Assembly: GCF_001039575.1 (NCBI RefSeq)
Contig: NZ_JIBT01000028.1
Location: 1 to 64,000 of the forward strand
From: Halomonas sp. PR-M31
GTDB lineage: Bacteria; Pseudomonadota; Gammaproteobacteria; Pseudomonadales; Halomonadaceae
Length of the DNA: 64,000 nt
Direction of reading: 5' to 3'
Positions 58,714 through 64,000 of the stretch are shown here, one piece after another. The notes under the pieces were generated by a model, which saw only the letters and a list, made by a program, of their open reading frames with translations, did no database searches and was not told the origin of the DNA. A program made the translations under genes and the position numbers. Position 1 is the stretch's first letter; each line of letters opens with the position of its first letter.

Positions 58714-59154
58714 ATGGGACAATCTATCGTTTCGCCCTGCGTTGGGCTTTGCTCCACGGCGCTTGGAGACCCCGTGTGCCGTGGCTGTCAACGCACTGAA
58801 GGCGAGATTCGTGATTGGTTCGGTTATGCGGACGATCAGCGCCGCAAGCGCATGATCGAACTAGACAGGTTGCGCGAGCGCATTGCGAGCGACTACCTGA
58901 CAATCGAGAACGCCGCCTTACTGCAAACTCAGCTTGAGCGGTATCGTATTCGCTTTCGCGACGATCAACCGCCGCTGTCTCGTGCCGTCGAACTGCTACG
59001 CGTAGGGCGTACGCGTATTCGCGACCTTTCTCGCTACGGTTTGCAGCCCAAGGGTAAAGGGTTGCGACTTTCCGCCGATGAACTGCATGAGGCAATTACG
59101 CATGCATTGCTCGAGCGCGCTGAATCCCGCCGCCTGACCCTGGAGCTCGATTGA
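58714..59154 (+). CDS. DUF1289 domain protein
   Basis: 146 aa from the ATG at 58714 with GAGGAG six bases upstream. Residues 5-45 are the DUF1289 module: four cysteines in SPCVGLCSTALGDPVCRGCQRT, likely a small metal or Fe-S site, followed by EIRDWFGY. The rest is a charged helical region. Function is unknown. It precedes miaE by 6 bp and is divergent from acnB. Confidence 0.85.
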   Translation: MGQSIVSPCVGLCSTALGDPVCRGCQRTEGEIRDWFGYADDQRRKRMIELDRLRERIASDYLTIENAALLQTQLERYRIRFRDDQPPLSRAVELLRVGRTRIRDLSRYGLQPKGKGLRLSADELHEAITHALLERAESRRLTLELD

Positions 59155-59160
59155 TCCGAG

Positions 59161-59799
59161 ATGATGAAAACGACGTCTGAATCCACTGCCATGTTGTTGC
59201 CTGCCGAGCTGCGGGCATTCTTGCCTTGCGCCACTCCTGAGGCTTGGATCGAAGCGGCGCTTGTCAATCCGAGTCTGCTGCTGATCGATCATGCCCAATG
59301 TGAGAAGAAGGCGGCCTCCACGGCGATGAGCCTAATGTATCGCTATGTCGAACATCCGTTGTTGCTGACCAAGATGTCCCAGCTTGCCCGGGAAGAGCTT
59401 TTGCATTTCGAACAGGTGGTCAAGCTCATGGAGGAACGTGGCGTTGCCTATCGCCATATCGGTGCATCGCGTTATGCCGCGGGTTTGCGTGAAGAGGTTC
59501 GCCGGGACGACCCGCAGCGGCTGATTGATGTGTTGATCGTGGGCGCCTTCATCGAAGCACGAAGCTGCGAGCGCTTTGCCTGTTTGATCCCGCATCTGGA
59601 CGATGAATTAGGCAAGTTCTATCGTGGGTTAGTGAAGTCGGAGGGCCGTCACTACGAAGATTACCTGATGCTGGCGCGACACTACGCCACCGAGCCCATA
59701 GAAGAACGTATTGCTTTTTTTGCCGAACGGGAGAAAGCGCTGATCGAGGCACCCGATCCTGTTTTCCGATTTCATAGCGGACTGCCGCTGGCAGCCTGA
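59161..59799 (+). CDS. miaE: tRNA-(ms2io6A)-hydroxylase
   Basis: 212-aa di-iron protein. The metal ligands lie in HAQCEKKAASTAM, EELLHFEQV, IEARSCERF and EGRHYEDYL, the carboxylate/His pattern of the MiaE ferritin-like fold. It hydroxylates the isopentenyl group of ms2i6A at position 37 of tRNAs that read U-starting codons, using O2. Cotranscribed with the DUF1289 gene. Confidence 0.93.
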   Translation: MMKTTSESTAMLLPAELRAFLPCATPEAWIEAALVNPSLLLIDHAQCEKKAASTAMSLMYRYVEHPLLLTKMSQLAREELLHFEQVVKLMEERGVAYRHIGASRYAAGLREEVRRDDPQRLIDVLIVGAFIEARSCERFACLIPHLDDELGKFYRGLVKSEGRHYEDYLMLARHYATEPIEERIAFFAEREKALIEAPDPVFRFHSGLPLAA

Positions 59800-59878
59800 A
59801 TGAAAAATGCCTGAATGCTGAAGGCGCAGTAACAGGCCACTACATGACGGCATCACGACACTGTAGGAAACCATAACA

Positions 59879-62800
59879 ATGATACGCGATACATCCGCCA
59901 CGACTCAGCTGACACTGTTCGGCCACTTCTCGCTAAGCGTTGGTGACGACGTGCTGACGCAGTTTAGCTATGACAAGGTCAAGGCATTGCTGATTTACCT
60001 GCTGCTCAATGAACAGCAGGTCAATCGTGCAACGTTGGCGGAGTTGTTATGGCCTGATCAGGGGCTCTCTTCAGGACGTACCAATTTGCGCCACGCGCTG
60101 CATTGCCTGCGCCAGAGTTTGGGAGAGGAGGCGGATCAAGTACTGACGGTAACACGTCAGACCATCGCTTTTACGTTACCCCAGCAGTGGCGTCTGGATC
60201 TGCATCACGTCGAGCAGTTGCTGGCGGAGTCCGCCAGTACTCAGGGACTGGAACGGTTGCTGACGCTTTATCGCGGTGACCTTGCCGAAGAGCTGCAGCT
60301 CAACCAATGTGTCGATTATCAGCGTTGGCTGGTACGTCTTCGCGGCGAATGGCGCCAACGCGTCATAGCCTATGCGGAAAAAGTGTTGACCACGGCCAGT
60401 GAACTCGACGATGAGCTGTTGCGTACGTTGGTTAGCCGCTTTTCCGGGTATGCGCCTTTTCACGAACGACTGATGCATCAGTTGATCGATCAGGATCAGC
60501 CCGCTGCCGCCCATGAAGAATACAATGCCTATCTACAGCTGCTGGCGCTGTCCGGTCAGCAGCCGGACCCGGATATTCTGCACCTTGCCCGCCATTGGAC
60601 CAATGGCAAAAGCGATGTCCAGCGACCTTCGTCCCAAACCGCTTACGTGCGCGCCCTCGATTCGGAAAGCGAACCGCTGCGTGACGATGAGATCGAGCAG
60701 CGTCAGCTGTCGGTCATGGCGATCAGGCTGCGTCTCAATGACGAGCGTGACCAGCGCCCTGAGGTGCGGGCCTGTTTGACGCTGCAGATCGAGTTGCTGC
60801 GATGGCTCGAGCAGCAGTGCCATCACCTGGGGGGGTTCTGGCTGCCCGGTGTTACCGGTGGCATGGGACTTGCCTGTTTCGGTACTCACGGACCGGCGCA
60901 CCAGTTGGCTGAGCTGGTGGCGCTCTATGAGCATTGTCGTCGGGCCTTACCGGAAGAAATAACGCGTCATTGGAGTAACGAGACACCACCGCCTTCCTTC
61001 GATCTGGCGGCAGGCCTTGATAGCGGTCGCGTGGTTTATCTGCCCGAGCGCCGGCTGGTCGATCCTCTTGGCCAGGTCAGTCAGCGCGCGTTGGAATTGA
61101 TGGGAGCCGCAGAGGGTAGCGAGCTCGTGATTTCCCAGGTGGCCAGTCAGCACATGCCGCCAGCGCTGGATCTTCAGCCTCGACTATCGACTCGCGTGCT
61201 GGCCTGTGATGGCAGGGTCCGCCTGCGTGCATTGGTGTTGGGTGTCAACATGAATGGACGCAATGCCCCGCAGCCAACCCTGATCGGCCGGGAGAACGCC
61301 TTGCGTAAACTGCGGGATGCGCTTGCGCGAGCGGGTATCGGTTTGCGTCAGAGTGTCCTGGTGCAGGGCGCCTCCGGTATGGGCAAATCCGCTTTGATGG
61401 TGGGGTTTCGTCAGTTGGAGCAGAGTCAGGATACTACTATCTGCTGGCAATCCATGACCCGTATGTCGATGCAAGAGCCCTATGGGGTGGCGTGTTCGAT
61501 ACTGCGCTGGTATGCAGGAGATGAGGCGAGCGGGGACGTACTGCAAGGGCTTTTGAGCGATAGCGTCGATGCGTCGATGCTAGAGGATGTGGAACGCTAT
61601 CGCCTGTTGCAGCAAGCGCTACAGGTGACACCAGTCGATCAGGAAGTGTCGAAAGGGCTCGACGGTGAGTTCAACAATGAAGCGGTCGAGTTAGTCATTC
61701 GTTTGCTGCACCGTCTGATTGAGCGCGCCACTCGGGATAAGCCATTGGTCCTGATGATCGACGACCTGCAATGGATCGATGAGCTTTCCCTCAAGGTGCT
61801 GTCAGGTCTGCAGGCGCGGCTACCCATTAATTGTCCGTTCCTGCTTGTAGCCAGTATGCGCGGGCAGGAACCGCTACCCATCAGGCTGCATTGGGATCAG
61901 CAGATTCTGCTGACGCAGCTTGATGCGATTCAAGCGTCGCGTCTGTTGGTTCACCTGGCCAAGCACTATCGCTTACATCTCACGCCGCGACTGCGTAATC
62001 AGATTATCGAGCGCTGTGAAGGGGTACCGCTTTATCTGCAGGAAGTGTGTCGACGCCTTGACAGCAATCGTCGCGAAGGGCGCAGCCTGCAGATCGATGA
62101 GCTTCCACAAGGGTTGTTGGGACTGCTCGCCAGTCGTATCGATCAGCTTGATAGCGATCGTCCGGTCGCCCACGCCGCTGCCGTGCTCGGACGTCAATTC
62201 CGGCTCGATTTTCTACGCCAGTGCAGCCCCGTCGAAGAGGCTCAGCTCAAGCTGGCACTTGAGCAGATGCAGCGTCTTGAGATTATCGAAGCCTGCAATG
62301 CGCAGGGCGAGTATGACTATCAGTTTACCCACCCCCTATTGCAGGAAGCGGCCTATTTATCTTGCCCCACGGATATCAGAGAGACGATTCACCAGCAGGT
62401 GGTGACGCTGATCGAAGAGCACTATCCCATCTATATCAGCCGTCATCCTGACGATTTTGCCCTGCATTTACATAGAAGCGGCTACCATGCGCGGGGCGCG
62501 CGTTATTTCGAACTGGCTGCTCGGGAAGCCTTGAAGATAAGCGCCAATCGCATGGCCATTCGCATGGCGGACGCGGGCTTGACGAGCCTGCAAAGCGTAC
62601 ACGGCCAGGAAGAACGTGAAATCAGCCTTCTCACCGTCAAGGGGCAGGCCGCTCTGGCGCTGGAAGGGCATGGTTCTCCTACTGCTCATGACAGCTTCGT
62701 GCGTGCCCGAGAGGTGCTTGAAAAGACACCTAGCGTCGACGAAGAAACCGAGCTCGAGCAGCGGTTTCTAGTTAATTGGGGGCTCTGGGTAGGCTGCAGC

Positions 62801-63799
62801 CAGCGTCATGCCAACGCCGATGCCTTTTCTCTGGCGTCACGCTTGACTACGCTGGCACGGCTACTTCCGGACCCGCGCTATGCACGTCTGGCGGAATATG
62901 CCCAGGCGCACTGCGAGTACTGGGCCGGCCGACTGCGTCAAGCCCACGATCATCTGCGTGAGATCGATCCGTTGAATCAGCCGATGATGATCGAGTGGTT
63001 GCCGTTCTCCGATCATCCTCAGATTGCGGCCGCTTGTTATCAAGGATGGACGCTGTGTCTGCGGGGCGATTATCGGACGGCGGAGCAGCAGGTAGAGGCT
63101 GCCATTCGACTGGCGGAACATCTCAAGCACCCGGGGTCGCTCGCCATGGCGTTGATGTTCGCCGCTACCATCTATCGTCAGCTGGGTCACGTTCATCTGG
63201 CCGGAAGCCGGGCCGAGCGTGCTTTTGGCTTGACCCATACCGCCGACCTGCACCTTTGGCATGTGAGCGCCCAGTGTACGTCAGGATGGTACAAGGCGAT
63301 GCAGGGAGACCCGACGGGCCTGGCGACAATAGAGAGTGGGCTTGACGAGCTTGCCGAAATGGTCGGACGCGATCGTTATCAGCGCCCCAACCTATGGTAT
63401 GTGGACGCCTGTCTGGCGCTGGATGAGTTGACCCGAGCGGAAGATTATCTGGATCAGTGCCTGCTGGTCGCTCGAGAGCGCAACTCGCTTTATGTGCCTG
63501 AGCTATCGGTACGGCTGGCAAGCGTACGACTCAAGCGGGAACGCTCGGCTGCCTCGGTGCGTAGCCTGGTGGAGCAGGCCCGGGCCTTGGCCCGGGAGCA
63601 TGGCAATATTCACCACCTGCTGTTTGCACTCGAGCTGTGGTTGGAACGTATTGAGCCCGGCGATCGCGAGGCCCGGGACGAGTTTCGTCAGCTGCTGGAA
63701 GAGGTTTGCAAGACCGATGCGCCGGTATTGATGCGTTGGCGCCTGTTGCTCGATCGTCAGGAGTCGCCTAGCAGGCGACATCCCAGCCGCAGTGTCTGA
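59879..63799 (+). CDS. Giant transcriptional regulator: winged helix + BTAD + cyclase-like domain + AAA ATPase + TPR-like repeats
   Basis: 1306 aa. Residues 10-105 form an OmpR-type winged helix (LTLFGHFSLSVGDD, LAELLWPDQ), and 106-245 a bacterial transcriptional activation domain. Residues 275-430 resemble a class III nucleotide-cyclase domain without catalytic residues (RQLSVMAIRL, GLACFG, GLDSGRVVYLP, VISQVASQHM). Residues 468-700 are a STAND/AAA-type ATPase, Walker A GASGMGKSAL (497-506) and Walker B LVLMIDDLQW. The last ~500 residues are helical repeats. Such proteins switch genes on after binding a ligand through the repeats. Target genes are unknown; none of the neighbours is an obvious regulon. 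Confidence 0.85.
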   Translation: MIRDTSATTQLTLFGHFSLSVGDDVLTQFSYDKVKALLIYLLLNEQQVNRATLAELLWPDQGLSSGRTNLRHALHCLRQSLGEEADQVLTVTRQTIAFTLPQQWRLDLHHVEQLLAESASTQGLERLLTLYRGDLAEELQLNQCVDYQRWLVRLRGEWRQRVIAYAEKVLTTASELDDELLRTLVSRFSGYAPFHERLMHQLIDQDQPAAAHEEYNAYLQLLALSGQQPDPDILHLARHWTNGKSDVQRPSSQTAYVRALDSESEPLRDDEIEQRQLSVMAIRLRLNDERDQRPEVRACLTLQIELLRWLEQQCHHLGGFWLPGVTGGMGLACFGTHGPAHQLAELVALYEHCRRALPEEITRHWSNETPPPSFDLAAGLDSGRVVYLPERRLVDPLGQVSQRALELMGAAEGSELVISQVASQHMPPALDLQPRLSTRVLACDGRVRLRALVLGVNMNGRNAPQPTLIGRENALRKLRDALARAGIGLRQSVLVQGASGMGKSALMVGFRQLEQSQDTTICWQSMTRMSMQEPYGVACSILRWYAGDEASGDVLQGLLSDSVDASMLEDVERYRLLQQALQVTPVDQEVSKGLDGEFNNEAVELVIRLLHRLIERATRDKPLVLMIDDLQWIDELSLKVLSGLQARLPINCPFLLVASMRGQEPLPIRLHWDQQILLTQLDAIQASRLLVHLAKHYRLHLTPRLRNQIIERCEGVPLYLQEVCRRLDSNRREGRSLQIDELPQGLLGLLASRIDQLDSDRPVAHAAAVLGRQFRLDFLRQCSPVEEAQLKLALEQMQRLEIIEACNAQGEYDYQFTHPLLQEAAYLSCPTDIRETIHQQVVTLIEEHYPIYISRHPDDFALHLHRSGYHARGARYFELAAREALKISANRMAIRMADAGLTSLQSVHGQEEREISLLTVKGQAALALEGHGSPTAHDSFVRAREVLEKTPSVDEETELEQRFLVNWGLWVGCSQRHANADAFSLASRLTTLARLLPDPRYARLAEYAQAHCEYWAGRLRQAHDHLREIDPLNQPMMIEWLPFSDHPQIAAACYQGWTLCLRGDYRTAEQQVEAAIRLAEHLKHPGSLAMALMFAATIYRQLGHVHLAGSRAERAFGLTHTADLHLWHVSAQCTSGWYKAMQGDPTGLATIESGLDELAEMVGRDRYQRPNLWYVDACLALDELTRAEDYLDQCLLVARERNSLYVPELSVRLASVRLKRERSAASVRSLVEQARALAREHGNIHHLLFALELWLERIEPGDREARDEFRQLLEEVCKTDAPVLMRWRLLLDRQESPSRRHPSRSV

Positions 63800-63825
63800 T
63801 CGCCACAGGCAAGCGATCTTGAGAG

Positions 63826-64000
63826 TCAGTAGCTAAAATGTCTTAGCTCTGGCTCGCCGCCGTTCTCAAGGCGAATATCCCAGCCCTGATCGCTTTTCCA
63901 GTCACCCAAAACGAAACGTTTTGCCGGCTCGCCCTCGATATCGAGAGCGTGTACGTCAGGTCGATGGGTATGCCCGTGGATGAGGGTTCGCACTTGATGC
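63826..64000 (-). CDS. lpxH: UDP-2,3-diacylglucosamine hydrolase, 3' end (start outside window)
   Basis: The last 57 codons are visible. [13 protein letters not shown] is the metallophosphoesterase metal motif GHTHRP and [13 protein letters not shown] is the usual LpxH C-terminal segment. It cleaves UDP-diacylglucosamine to lipid X in lipid A synthesis. The stop codon is at 63828-63826, converging with the large regulator gene 27 bp away. Confidence 0.85.
   Translation of the reverse strand, partial: HQVRTLIHGHTHRPDVHALDIEGEPAKRFVLGDWKSDQGWDIRLENGGEPELRHFSY

Overview
The window looks like chromosome from a Halomonas-type marine or halophilic gammaproteobacterium. This is inferred from protein character, the fairly high-GC coding sequence, and gene orders such as lexA/psrA/nagZ that are also known from Pseudomonas. 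No taxonomy search was possible. Coding density is high, housekeeping genes dominate, and no prophage, insertion sequence with a transposase, or CRISPR array was seen.

Layout. 1-1548: 3' part of a GDSL-esterase autotransporter. 1616-4673: aldo/keto reductase and purN-purM. 4831-9155: an AI-2E-type permease with hda, a YjbQ-family enzyme, a lipoprotein and fumC. 9183-10735: a membrane-anchored EEP-family hydrolase and two tandem tRNA-Val(GAC) genes. 10764-14059: free-methionine sulfoxide reductase and the metNIQ methionine importer with a clear promoter and a long leader. 14175-19974: riboflavin synthase, then a nucleobase block (NCS2 permease, apt, gpt, ung, upp, uraA). 19981-20131: a MITE-like inverted repeat against the end of a frameshifted XRE-cupin regulator. 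20788-31761: an NtrC-type two-component system divergent from a tungstate importer (tupABC), followed by mobA, mobB, moeA, a moaC-moaD fusion, moaE and moaA. 31943-34861: a small AT-hook nucleoid-type protein, an RNase J-like nuclease and a CbiM-like permease. 34865-41272: dinB, lexA, psrA, nagZ, an MscS channel, hpt and a methylthioinosine/methylthioadenosine phosphorylase. 41327-47457: acyl-CoA synthetase, a LiuR-type regulator and valine catabolism genes (acyl-CoA dehydrogenase, 3-hydroxyisobutyryl-CoA hydrolase, mmsB) with a rhodanese. 47551-55609: MATE exporter, ppsR/ppsA, a membrane GDPD, rraA and an outer-membrane barrel protein. 55859-64000: acnB, a DUF1289 protein, miaE, a 1306-residue BTAD/ATPase regulator and the end of lpxH.

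The most interesting region is 20.8-31.8 kb. A good sigma-54 promoter (-24 at 24411-24417, -12 at 24422-24426) sits in front of tupA, opposite a gene for a sigma-54 activator and its membrane kinase. Oxyanion uptake therefore appears to be under two-component, sigma-54 control and is physically followed by most of the molybdopterin pathway. Five consecutive cofactor genes are joined by 4-bp start/stop overlaps, and one of them is a MoaC-MoaD fusion.

Four otherwise normal genes (XRE-cupin regulator, tupA, acyl-CoA synthetase, MATE exporter) are each broken by what looks like one missing base in a short base run or GC run. A common technical cause is more likely than four independent pseudogenes, so treat these four as probably intact until reads are checked.
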